Positions 23,114-33,329 of a stretch of DNA of 34,323 nucleotides are shown here, in pieces. Source of the DNA: Pezizomycotina sp. ARF18 (lineage: Eukaryota; Ascomycota); the NCBI GenBank assembly GCA_002224055.1, contig AZLU01000009.1:188076-222398 (forward strand), given 5' to 3'. The notes beneath the pieces were generated by a model. That model was not told where the DNA came from and did not search any database. It saw nothing but the letters and a program-made list of their open reading frames with translations. Position 1 is the stretch's first letter. The number at the start of each line of letters is the position of its first letter. The position numbers were made by a program, and so were the translations under genes.

Positions 23114-23484
23114 GATGTCCTCTTCCTCGTCTAATGTATGTATTTTACCGGATCAACGGCGAATCCTACCAGATCATTATGATATATACACTACATGACG
23201 CCGGAACAGCGTAAGTAGTATGACAAGGAACTCGTGGAGGTAATCAAGTACTTTAAGTTCTTTACTCAGACGTCTGCGAGCACCAAGTGTTTTCCTGCTT
23301 CGAGAACACCTGACTAGTAGTGATCACTATACTAATTTTTGCGTGGGCAGACATGGTCCCGAGTGACTCCGTTCCGGACATTTACAATCTCATCGCCGAG
23401 GCTACGGTTCCGGTGCACTGTCGGAAAAAGGAGGAGGAGGAGGAGAGGGAGAAGGAGAGGGAAGCTAAAGCCAATAAAAATTGA
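23114..23484 (+). pseudogene. Small decayed gene of unknown family
   Basis: ATG 23114 gives MSSSSSN and runs straight into a good donor (GTATGTATTT). After a likely acceptor (TACCAG near 23172) comes YMTPEQRK, an in-frame TAG, then YDKELVEVIKYFKFFTQTSA and a Cys-containing CFPASRT. A second intron-like stretch (GTAGTGATC... TACTAAT ...GGGCAG, about 23317-23350) leads to MVPSDSVPDIYNLIAEATVP, HCRKK and a charged Glu/Lys/Arg tail encoded by a GGA run (about 23429-23462), ending TGA 23482-23484. The helical, conserved-looking blocks across intron signals make a small protein of about 90 residues likely. I do not recognise the family. The in-frame TAG and at least one slip suggest decay. Confidence 0.45.
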
Positions 23485-23968
23485 ATCATTATCGTTTGAT
23501 TCTACATGCGCAGTTTAAGCCTTTTTAACTCCTCACTGCCTTCGAAAAAGTTGGAGTCGTGCATATCCCGACAAGAACATTTAGGTCGTGAATACGTTTC
23601 TGGAGTCTCGCGGAGATCGTCTGTGTACGAGAAGCCTCCCTACTATTCCTATAGATAATATAGTTCGAGTATACTTAACTTTGACAAAGGCTTAACCCAA
23701 CATAATTTGTATCAGTAGAAAATCGTGGTCTCTTTATATGGCCGCTGTCCGTCAATAATGAGTCTAATACCAGTCTACCAGTAACTATACATTTAGCATT
23801 CTTAATTTGCACAGAGATTGCAGATACTTAGTAGTGAAAATTTCTATTTTGTATTGCTAAAGAATAGTATTTCTTCCTGCTCCTGTCATCTACTTCGCGC
23901 GCTTTCGGCCCTTTTCGGCTTCCTCAGTTTACCTTATATACTCTTTTTGTGCGACGTTCTTTCGTCCT

Positions 23969-24075
23969 TAGTAGAGTTGTTTGGTTACGGCTGCCTTTCG
24001 GACTTCCAGTTCCGGCTGCGAGGTTTAAGGTTCGACTCTCGGGGCTTTCTTTCTTTTCTTTTTTCTTTTTTTTTT
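23969..24075 (+). other. Pol III box-like motifs, tRNA- or SINE-like relic
   Basis: TAGTAGAGTTG at 23969-23979 resembles an A box and GGTTCGACTC at 24029-24038 is a good B box, about 50 bp apart, followed by T-rich runs from about 24047 that could terminate Pol III. No seven-base acceptor stem or proper T stem forms, so this is not an intact tRNA gene. It may be a tRNA-derived relic or chance. Confidence 0.25.
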
Positions 24076-24731
24076 AAAAAATTTTTATTTCTTCACCCCT
24101 TTTTTTTCCCTTTCGACAGGTTTCCTTTCTTTCAATACGGGGTCATTACCGTTGACGGTTGCTACTGCGAATGGTAATAATATGAAGAATTATATCAATA
24201 AATACGTGTATATTAATATATTTATATTTTTCACATTAGCTGCGTTTACTGATATATGTTAACCGAATGATAGTTCGTGATTACAATGGGTTCAGCTCGG
24301 CAGTAAATAGAGTAGTCCCAAAGATCCTCTTACTTTGTAAGACATCATTGGGCACGAACTGAAAAAAAAAATACAGAAGATAAGAATTAACGTGTACTGA
24401 TAATACCAGCAGTAATACTAGCTAGCTAATTATTTCAGGTCAATATTTAAGCAAGTAGTCTTGCCAGTAGAGAGAGAGTAGGTGCTAAGCTGAACGAGTA
24501 ACTCAATGAGCGAATTCAGATCGACTACCTTGACATACCGGTCCGATTGTGAAAAGCAGTCTTGCTCTTAAAGGTAAAATAGCTTCGAACTTAAAAGCGC
24601 AGCTTCAAATCTGGCGACCATCAATATTCGCCCTAGGCGTGGCTTCTTAACAGCTGCTGGAATAAGAAGATATGCATTGACTAGGGATGAAGTCCGGATT
24701 AGCTTAAGCGCTTACGTGAACACTGAGCTCG

Positions 24732-24758
24732 TTTTTTTTTTTTTTTTTTTTTTTTTTT
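24732..24758. repeat. Poly-T tract, 27 bases
   Basis: An uninterrupted run of T in non-coding DNA, prone to miscounting in sequencing. Confidence 0.9.
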
Positions 24759-25316
24759 CTTTCCTATAATGCCGCTTAACGCGATAGATATGCGCGCGGT
24801 TCAGTCTACGAATACGTTAAGCATCTATTATAATTAAGTTATAACCGGACCCCTGAACTCAAGTATAGTGGGTTTTTTGTAGCATGACTGTTTGTATTCT
24901 GTATATTTCTGAGTCTGTGAATTGCTAGTAATATACGGCGATATTAATTCCAAGGTGCTTCGCCGGCTTAGAATGATAAATGCCATGCATGCAACTGAGT
25001 ATACGAAAATGCCTCTCAGGCAAAAAATGCAACCTGAACCAGCATCATCTTTCATGATCAGAAAAATAACGCATTTTTCCTTAAGTCCATCCGGATCGTA
25101 CGAAGTCTATAAGTTAAGCTAATGGTTTTCCTAGAAATAAATCCGTTAATGGCTTCTCGGTCGCTGATCTCCCGAATTCCCCGAAATTTCCAACTTTAAC
25201 TATACAGCACGCGCTTATTGCACTACCCGCATGTGCTCCACCCAAAATGCCAAAATACCAAAATACGTGGAATACGTGGTTACATCACGCGCGCCCAGTT
25301 CTCCCCTAGTAAACTC

Positions 25317-25337
25317 TTTTTTTTTTTTTTTTTTTTT
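25317..25337. repeat. Poly-T tract, 21 bases
   Basis: An uninterrupted run of T about 155 bp upstream of the likely MFS start codon; probably part of its promoter or leader. Confidence 0.9.
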
Positions 25338-25491
25338 CCCTCTTTGTTGGTGTGGGCTGAAAAGAGAAGCAGGGAAGGGAAAATGGCCGATCCTTCACCC
25401 ATTAACTTCCGGCGTCTCACCTAATAATAAAACTCAACTCCTCTTTTTTCCTTTCATCTCATCCTCCTCCCTTTCATTTCCTCAACCATTG

Positions 25492-27764
25492 ATGAAGGTA
25501 GCATCACGAACTCTCGAACTACCGAAACATCGTCAGTCACCCCTAAAGAAACGGCACAGCGATGCCGTCCACGCTCGTTCTCCCAAGGCCCGGCGCCAGG
25601 GCAGCACGGCAGCGCATCCTCATCGCAAGACACAGCACAGCCGGAGCCATCCTCAGTACTAAGCCCCGGGCATCGACACCGCAGAACATCACGGTCGGCA
25701 ACTACGGCACGTCCAATACCTCCAGCAACAACGTCCCGCTTCTCCGACCAAGCAGCAGGAGAAGCCGTCGCTGGTAATGCGGATACGCCGCCGCTTACCG
25801 ATCCCGACTCATATTCCCTCCACACATCCATGACGTACCTCTTCGCCATCTGCCTGTTCTCGATATCCTTCCTGGTATTTTAAACTCGAGTCTTAGTTTT
25901 GTTGTGACGGAAGTACTACACGTCAATGAGGGGTTGGGGATATTGTCGGAACGCTGGGTTTTGTGGACGAGCTCGTTGCGGTTTTTGCGTTGTGGGATGG
26001 GTAGCTTGAGCGATAAGATTGGGACGAGGATGGTATGCAGATAATCCCTATTTTAATTTAACGCGGGGGAAATATGGAGGCTGATACTTGGTGGGCAATT
26101 AATTTATCTAGGTCGCAGTAATAGGATACGCTATCATCGGCCTCTCGCTGTTCGTGATCGTACAGTCGAAGAGGGTGTATCCGGATCTACTCCTCTGCAG
26201 GATGCTGTTTTCGCTCGGTGCTTCCGCGACGTGCGTTTCCCCAATTTCCCCTCATTACATCATTCTACCTGTTTTCTAACAATCATACAGAGCAACAATG
26301 GTCTCCGCCGTCCTACCCGAACTATCGACGCTCCCGCCTCAAGAGAAGAAAACAACGCGGAAGGAACGGATACGCCGCCGGACATCATCCTACCGCCGCC
26401 ATCGCTTGGCGCCAACGGCCGAACACCTCCGGCTTCTTCCGCCGCATCGACGATTACCGCTACGTCGAATTTCTCAATTCAGTCCGCAAGGAGACGCCAA
26501 CTTCGACAACAGCGCCGGTTAATGCCGAAGAACATCTCCGGCAAACTCTCCGGTCTCGTCGGATTTACGGCAGGTATCGGCGCACTGTTTGCTTTAGTTG
26601 TACTACTACCGCTCCGACGCGCTTCTCGGAGACCCCGAAGCATCGCAGGCCGACGCAGTGAAGGAGGCGTTTTACACCGTCGCGGGATTAAGCTGGGCCG
26701 TCGGCATTTTCTGCTTCGTCGGCCTGCGCGGTGCCGGCGTCGGCGGCGAAAGCTGGAAGTTCTGGCGTGTGTTTTCCTTCGGTAACAGCTCGAAGGGCAA
26801 GAACAGGTCCAACGACGCTGCCGCACCCGACGAGGAGAACAGACCGCTGCTAGCTGAACCCCCGGCTTCGCCTCCACCAGATGATTACACGCAAACCTTC
26901 TCCTCGCGCAATTCGACGTACGCTTTCACCAGCCGTACTGAAAAAGTAAAAATGCTAGTGGAAGACTACTTCACCAACCTCGGCCTCGCGATCCGCGCCG
27001 CGTCCGACGACCACAGGTTAGGGCTAGCCTACCTCGGCGGCTTCGTCGCGCGCGCCTCCTCCGTCGGAATATCCCTCTTCATCCCGCTCTACGTAAACAA
27101 ATACATGCTCTCCCAAGGAATCTGCGACCCGGAAAAAGCACCGAAAAACCCAAACGATCCAGCTTTCAAAGAGCAGTGCCGCGCAGCGTACGTCCTCGCG
27201 CCGAACTCACGGGGACATCGCAGTTCATGGCGCTCCTAACGGCACCGTTATTCGGGTACTTCGCCGACAGGCACGCTGCGCACGTACCCTCCTCACCGCG
27301 GGTGTAGTCGGATTCTTCTCATTCGTCGGCTTCACGATGCTACCCTCTCTATCTCCGGGAGCGGATCGGTCGTGGGGATTTTTGTTATGTGCGGGTATGG
27401 GAATCTCGCAGATCGGCGCTATAGTATGCTCCCTCGCGCTGGTCGGAAAGTCCGTCGCGGACGCGCAGAATTATCCGTACGTGTACGCTGAGAACCCGCG
27501 CGTGCGCGATCTCATCATCGATGAGCTCACCGCGACGAGCGCGGCGCCGATGGGCACGACGGGGGAGAGGATGAAGCTTAAGGGCGCGATTGCGGGCGTT
27601 TACAGCCTCAGCGGCGCGATCGGTATTCTTATCCTTACGAAGCTCGGAGGGTGGGGTGCGGATAAGCTCGGAATAGGGGTGCCGTTCCATATCATGGCGA
27701 TGTTTTGCGTCTTGAGGTGGCGGTGGGTAGTTGGCTCGTCGTGAGATCTACGAGGCAGATGTAA
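25492..27764 (+). CDS. MFS transporter, frame-broken
   Basis: A major facilitator superfamily membrane transporter. The likely start is ATG 25492; a hydrophilic N-terminus with NNVPLLRPS precedes the first helix (MTYLFAICLFSISFLVF). Next come VVTEVLHVNEGLG, DIVGTLGFVDELVAVFAL, SLSDKIGTRM (the loop 2-3 MFS motif region) and VAVIGYAIIGLSLFVIVQSK, then ATMVSAVLPEL. A long Pro/Ser-rich central loop is followed by AYLGGFVARASSVGISLFIP, LTGTSQFMALLTAPLFGYFA and GAIAGVYSLSGAIGILILTK. Introns: 26033-26111 and 26231-26290 (branch CTAAC). Frame slips, each one missing base where resolvable, lie near 25960, 26340, 26605, 26640, 27205, 27285 and 27715, with family sequence continuous across each. End TAA 27762-27764. 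Substrate unknown; a P450 and an oxidoreductase lie next to it. Confidence 0.8.
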
Positions 27765-28340
27765 GAGGTGGGGAAATTTGATATTTTTTTTCCTGGTGTA
27801 TTTACTGGCGGTCTTTTTTGTGTACGGATTTCTGGTGGGATTTATAGAACGGGGAGTATATATTTTATCGTTTCGGGAAGAATTTTATCGTTTCGGGAAG
27901 ATTGGCCGGTGTTTGAGTTTTTCTTTCATATATGTTAGCATCGTTTTGGTCGTTTCCATACATTCATTCATCCATTCTTTCATATTGTTATCTCATAGCG
28001 CACATAGTTTCCACTCAAACGAGTCTTTCATCATTACGTGTATTGTTAGCTAGTGTGTTTATAGTTAGCCATCTTTTGAGTTATTCTTCCAGATCTCCGA
28101 GTGACATCAGACCGTTCACAAGATAGTAGGAGGTTTAGTGTTTAATGCAGTTTCATAAAGGAAACTGCTAAGAAAAATTGTATATTTAGGATTCGTCGTA
28201 TAAATAAATACATATGAAAATACTTAAAAGAAAAAAAAAAAACATCGCGGTACATGTATACATAGGAGTCTCCTAGAGAACGTATATGACTTGATATCTG
28301 CCACCATCACCAGTATCTGATCTCATCCCTCCCATTCCCC
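27765..28340. other. Intergenic, convergent 3' ends
   Basis: T-rich sequence between the converging MFS and P450 genes. A 20-bp segment (TTTTATCGTTTCGGGAAGAA-like) is directly repeated at about 27866 and 27884. No gene seen. Confidence 0.5.
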
Positions 28341-30139
28341 TCATTCGCTCCTTCCCAAAACCCTAACCTGAACCCCCATCTCCCCATCCCCAACCTTCCC
28401 CCGAAAAAGTCCTCATACACAAGCTCCTTACTAGCGCTCTCATGCAATTCCATCTCCCACCGCCTAAACAGCCGCCCAGTAGTAATGTACATCTCACTCC
28501 ACGCCAAGTTGATACCCAGACATTGCCGACTACCCCTACTAAACGGGACGAAGTACTTTTCCAGACTTTTCGCGTCGGAGCGAAGCCACCGCTCCGGGTC
28601 GAATTTATACGGATCCGGAAGATTGACGGTTTAGTAGGACGAAGATTTGCGAGAGGGAGACGGAGTAGCCGGGTGGGATTGTGTGGTTGGAGACTGTTAA
28701 GGGTTGGTTGGGGGTACGACGCGGGGAAGACGGCCGGGGACGCCGTGGGAGAGGCGGAGGCCTTCTTTTATGCAAGCGGTCTGCAGAAGAAATCTGTTAG
28801 AGAAATGCGTATACTCCTGGTTTCGATAAAAAAAAAAAGTAGAATTATGATGAACTTACGAGATACGGTAACCTCTCCAGCTGTTGGTGTAACATTTCCC
28901 CGTCACCATCCGGAAACGCCTCCTTCAATTCCTCCTTGAGTTTCCTATATACTTCCCTATCCTTCAATATATTAAAGCACACATTCCCCAGTGCTCCACC
29001 CGTTGTACTACTCGCCGCACCAAGTAACACCAACGCTTCCTCAACGAGTATTTCATCAGGCGGAATTTTATACCCCTCCGCAGCCTTCGGATCGAGTAAC
29101 TGGTGGAAAATAGTCTTATGCTTCGCCCCGCTCGCCTCCACATTCTCCGGATTCTTCTTGATCCTCATAACGTCCTTCTCCACACCTTCCTTCATCTTAA
29201 GTATCGCGTACGCCGCTTCGTTAAGGTATTTTACTATACCAACCGGTAACGACATCGCGATCACGGGTACGAGCGGGAACTGTTTGTTAACCCAGAGGTT
29301 TAAATCCCTCTCCTATTAAGTCTGAAATACCCATTCCTACCGAAGTCTTTCTCGTCGAGTAAATCGTAACTACGGGCGTAAGAATAGTCCGTGATGACAT
29401 CTACGGAGACTGCTTGAAATGCACAGTCTAGATCGACAGCGCCGGGACCGGGCGAGAGGCGGGATTCGAGTTTGTCGATTTTTGATTGTATCACGTCTTG
29501 TAGTTCTTGGACGCTACGCGTGGAGAAGAACGGCGAGAGGGGAACGACGGATTCGGTGGGCTTCGTTGGAGACGGTGAGGAAACCGGCTTGCTTTACGCC
29601 GAAGGAGTGGTAGAAGGATGCCGGCTTGTAGAATTTCGTGCCGACGTGGTAGATCGTGTCGTAGTGGTCGGGGTTGGAGAGGTGTACCTCATCGGGGTTA
29701 TTCGGATCACGGGGCCTAAGAATAATATATTAGGAAAGAAATACGGAAAATATAGCGGGTACGTGTAAGAAAAGGTGGAGATATTGTTGGTTACCGTATT
29801 TCTCATGCCATCTTTCGAATTGGTTCAGGAATTGACCCTTTTTGACGACGTTGTAGTAGAACTCTACGCTGTGTACCACGAATATACATACGTTAGTCAA
29901 TTGCAATCTTTGGACTTTTGTATAAGGCGATACATAAGAGAAGATACTCACAGGAATGTAGAAGCAGCGAGCTTCGGCCCCGGTATCTTCCTCAGCGGGT
30001 GTAGGTACAACCTGTAAAACCCGACCGCGAGGTAATACACCGCGCAAGCGGCGAAGTAACCCGCGACGAGCTGAGCCGTCGTGATGTGTTCCTTTAGAGC
30101 AAGTACTTGCTCTGTTATATTCGATATATTCTCCTTCAT
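28341..30139 (-). CDS. Cytochrome P450 monooxygenase
   Basis: A membrane-anchored fungal P450. ATG 30139 opens a lumenal tail and anchor (LVAGYFAACAVYYLAVGFY), then the proline hinge HPLRKIPGPKLAA. Further landmarks: HEKYGPVIRITPDEVH, an I-helix region (LVLLGAASSTTGGALGN), the ExxR of the K helix (KEGLRLSHG, near 28765), DPYKFDPERW, and the heme loop FVPFSRGSRQCLG, whose Cys codon is 28522-28520. Introns: 29869-29952, 29716-29794 and 28781-28859 (branch CTAAC), all with good signals. The order and heme loop resemble the trichodiene oxygenase-like fungal P450s, but family-level placement is inferred. Slips: one missing base near 29320, 28715, 28615 (two close together) and 28390, and what looks like two missing C near 29535. 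Length when read through is about 500 residues, normal for the family. Stop TGA 28341-28343. Confidence 0.85.
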
Positions 30140-31849
30140 GTTTGCCCGTTTACTCTACCAGTTTCCTCGATTGTTCATGATTTATCGAACGCGAGAGGGA
30201 AGAAAAGAGGGAATGCAACGGAAAATCTGGCGATTGTCTCCAGATAAATACATCTGGCCAAAAATGCCCTGGAGCCAGGTATCTGGACCCATTGTCCCAA
30301 ACCTGCAGAAAAATACTCTCCAGGCGTTTTGTTTCCCCACCACACCTTCGAAAATCTTCAGGACATTTCTGCAGGTAAACCGCTTAGCGCGGCCACTCGA
30401 GAGCGGGGTAAGATAGCCATCCATTTCGTCAAGGACAGGGCTGCTAGCTTCAAGCAGCTAGGTCAAACGCCACTGAGGGCAAAGAAGAATGTCCTTAGTG
30501 TCAACGCTCTTCAATGGTAATAGATATCCACGCATTCTGTAAGGAATCGACGGTGTGCACTTTGTCACCCATTCGCGAGCGGTAGCGGGATGGCTGCCGG
30601 GACATGCAACTTATTCTGCATCTTCCTTGTAAATACCTAGGTAAGAATGCACAAGGATTAGAATACTCAGTGTTTTCTCCTAAAGAAACTAGTCCAGGAA
30701 ACATGTCTAGATTGCTTCCTGACGTATAGCCTACGCTATGTAGCTCGATAGTTTACCGGACTTTCCAACTATAAGAGCTTTCAAAAGGAACAGTCGGGAA
30801 AGAGACGAATCTCGGGGAAGGCGGCGAAGACTCAAAACTCCCAATTCTCCATCCTCAAAAACCTCCAAATTTGAGCCTCGCACAGAAAATCTTACGGATA
30901 TCTTAGCACTTCCTTCTCTACTGCATCTTGTTTGGTGATTTTTGACTATCCGGAGTTCCAGAATCTCTAGACCGGACTTCCAGCTTTCTCGAACGGACGC
31001 GGATGAATATAAACGGAGCAATTGCATCGGGGACTGCGAAAGAGCGAATATCTAAGCAGCAAATTCTTTGGTGGAAGAGGTTTGCCCAAAGCCTCGGCAC
31101 CGCGGTTGGTCGATAAGAGATCTCGATCAAATCGCGATAAGAAAAATCTGACGACACTCCTTTTTGGCTCGTAGACAAATGCAATTACACGCGTCGGGAT
31201 GTTTCTCAATTGCTTCAGCCTTACCGTGACCTTTTGCCCCTTATCTCCGTTTTATACTCACTTTTGTAATCAGTTAGGATGAGGGGCTAGATTGGGATAC
31301 AGGAGAGCATGAAGTCATGGCGCCTGCCGTTTTACAGTTTCTATCCGGCAGGAAAGGGTCTTCAACGCATTGAAACAGAGGTTTATGTGTCCAAGATATA
31401 TTCCATAGCTACGTAGCTCTATGGGCATTTCGGATTATCAAGCAGCTGTTGCCGCTCATTTTCTGTTATTTTTCAACCGGCGATGCTTATGCCAGGACGG
31501 CAGAAAATATTGAACGTCGAGAAAGTCGATGGCCGAGCCGAAAGTGTTAGGCAATATGCAATGCAGCACTCGGTTAAGGATCATGATACTAAGCTAGAGA
31601 CTTTCGCAACGACAGTATAAGAAGCATTTTGTCATTAGCAAGTTTTTTTTTTTTGAGTTATATAAAGGTATCATCGGGCCCGATTTTCTAATGCTCATCA
31701 TCATAAGCAATATAGTCCCAGCATTCGCCCGATTCACCAATTCATATCTATTCTATACATCTAACACCCCCAAGCTAACTTTGCATATCTATATCTTGCA
31801 GTTCCTGTAACTTTCTCAAAGCCCGTAAAATCTCAAGCAGCCCGTAACC
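30140..31849. other. Gene-free region between divergent genes
   Basis: A 1.7-kb stretch separating the divergent P450 and MDR genes, so it should hold both promoters. Short frames on both strands have no splice structure or motifs. Two CTGGAG/CCAGAT-rich segments near 30220-30300 are visible but unexplained. Confidence 0.45.
31661..31666 (+). promoter_or_regulatory. TATA-like box of the MDR gene
   Basis: TATAAA, 189 bp upstream of ATG 31850, preceded by a 12-base poly-T tract and followed by C/T-rich sequence, a usual fungal core promoter layout. Predicted from sequence only. Confidence 0.45.
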
Positions 31850-32883
31850 ATGTCCGCCGAGACCATCTCTCCGCTCGCACGTTCTCTCCCAGCACCCGGG
31901 TAACAACATCGACATCTCCACCACCTTCTCCCTCAAAACTACCGACGGTCCCCAAAACTCTTCCCCCCAACACTCTGCTCGTTAAGAACCTCTATTTCTC
32001 CAATGAGCCGTCTCAGCGAACCTGGATATCCTCCTCCATCCCACAAGAGCGTCCTACATGAAACTCGTCCAGCTCGGCGAAGCCATCCCCTCATCCTCCG
32101 TCGCGCGCGTCGTCTCCTCTACTTTCCGAAAAATACAAGGAAGGCGACAATGGTAAACCTCTTCTCAACATGGTCCGAATACAAACATCATCAAAGAGTC
32201 AGAAGTAATAGCAAAGGTCCAAAACCGATCCCGCAGATTTCATACGCGCTAGCGGCACTGCGCTCACTGCGTACTTCGGCCTCTCAACATCGCCAAGCCC
32301 AAAGATACCGATAAAAAACTAATCAGCGCGCCGCAGGCGCGACGGGTTAGCGTCGCAGTACAGATCGCCAAGCACGTCCTCAATATCCCCAACGGGATCG
32401 CCATAGCCGGCTCCGAAGAAAAATGTTATCTGCTACTTGAACTAGGCGCCGAACGTAGCATTAAACTACAAATCCCTACGTTCACGGAGGACTTCATCAA
32501 GCCACACCGGAGTACATAGACATATACTACGACAACGTCGGCGGATCCATCTTGAACACCGCTATAAACCGCATGGCGAGGAACGGAAGGGTCGTAGCGT
32601 GCGGCGCTATTTCGGCGTATGATGATAGTGACGCTAGTAGCGGTGTTAGCATGGAGAGCTGGATGAAGATTATTACTATGAGGGTTAGAGTTGAAGGGTT
32701 TATATTGTTTGACTTTAAAGAGGAGTATGGGGAGCGAAGGGGAAGCTTGTGGGGTGGGCTCGGGAAGGGAAGATTAAACCGCTGAAGACGGTTTGGAGAC
32801 TAGGTTTGAGGTGTTCCGGGGGGTATGGTGAAGCTTTTGAGGGGGGAGAATTGGGGAAGTTGGTTACGAAGGTCGTGGAGTAG
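31850..32883 (+). CDS. MDR oxidoreductase, PTGR/LTB4DH-like, frame-broken
   Basis: A medium-chain dehydrogenase/reductase of the NADP-dependent enone reductase type (prostaglandin reductase or leukotriene B4 dehydrogenase-like), which reduces activated double bonds without zinc. ATG 31850 (MSAETIS) leads to LPPNTLLVKNLYFSNEPSQR, MKLVQLGEAIPSSSVARVVS, NLFSTWSEY, RASGTALTAYFGL and the dinucleotide loop AAGATG near 32326-32343. Then follow VAVQIAKHVLNIP and AIAGSEEKC, the signature YYDNVGGS, and NRMARNGRVVACGAISAYD. It ends with LGKLVTKVVE and TAG 32881-32883. Length of about 340 residues fits the family. Frame changes occur about every 60-100 bases and in both apparent directions, denser than in the other genes, so this may be a real pseudogene as well as affected by sequence errors. 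No introns were needed. Confidence 0.7.
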
Positions 32884-33329
32884 AAGCAGTGCAGGGGTTC
32901 GGCTCTGAGAGCACACCCCAGATCCCTTTTCTTTTTCCTTTTTTTATGCGCTCGTAACTGTAATATTTGCTTCCATGAAGAGCTCTGTTTTGCGCATATT
33001 ATTATATCTACTCCTTTTTATAGAAGAGAGTGATCCCTTTAAACGCCGTCCCCTCCTTTGACAAGTATTGATAACGAGGGTGATCTGTATATATACAGAA
33101 TATAATGGTGAAGACTTAAGCAAATGGGCGGTGAAAACAAAATGATGATTATATACGCCGTTTTCCATGTCATCCCGCAGAAAACATTGTTGAAATACAA
33201 TGAAATAGTATGATTATGCAACTCCCCCCGCTAAAAAAAATCAATTGAAACACCTCAGCAATGAATCTCAAAATTATACACAGAAAAATACAACATCTAC
33301 TATCATCTCCTCATCTTCTAGCCCTCTTT
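32884..33329. other. Intergenic, convergent 3' ends
   Basis: AT-rich DNA between the MDR gene and the gene leaving the right edge; no coding region seen. Confidence 0.5.

Larger units (their letters stand above)
23485..25491. other. Gene-free AT-rich stretch
   Basis: No supported coding region. It includes a region with Pol III box-like motifs at 23969-24075 and two long poly-T tracts, listed separately. The right end is presumably the promoter and pyrimidine-rich leader of the MFS gene. Confidence 0.45.

Noticed and set aside
25454-25849. 131-codon minus-strand frame
   Set aside because: It is the mirror of the MFS gene N-terminus; GC-rich coding DNA often leaves the opposite strand open.
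7000-30139. Programmed ribosomal frameshifting as the cause of the broken frames
   Set aside because: Breaks are too many, occur in unrelated genes at non-conserved sites, and lack a shared slippery motif; systematic base deletion explains them better.
25492-32883. Secondary metabolite gene cluster
   Set aside because: Only tailoring and transport genes are visible; without a backbone enzyme the claim is not supported.
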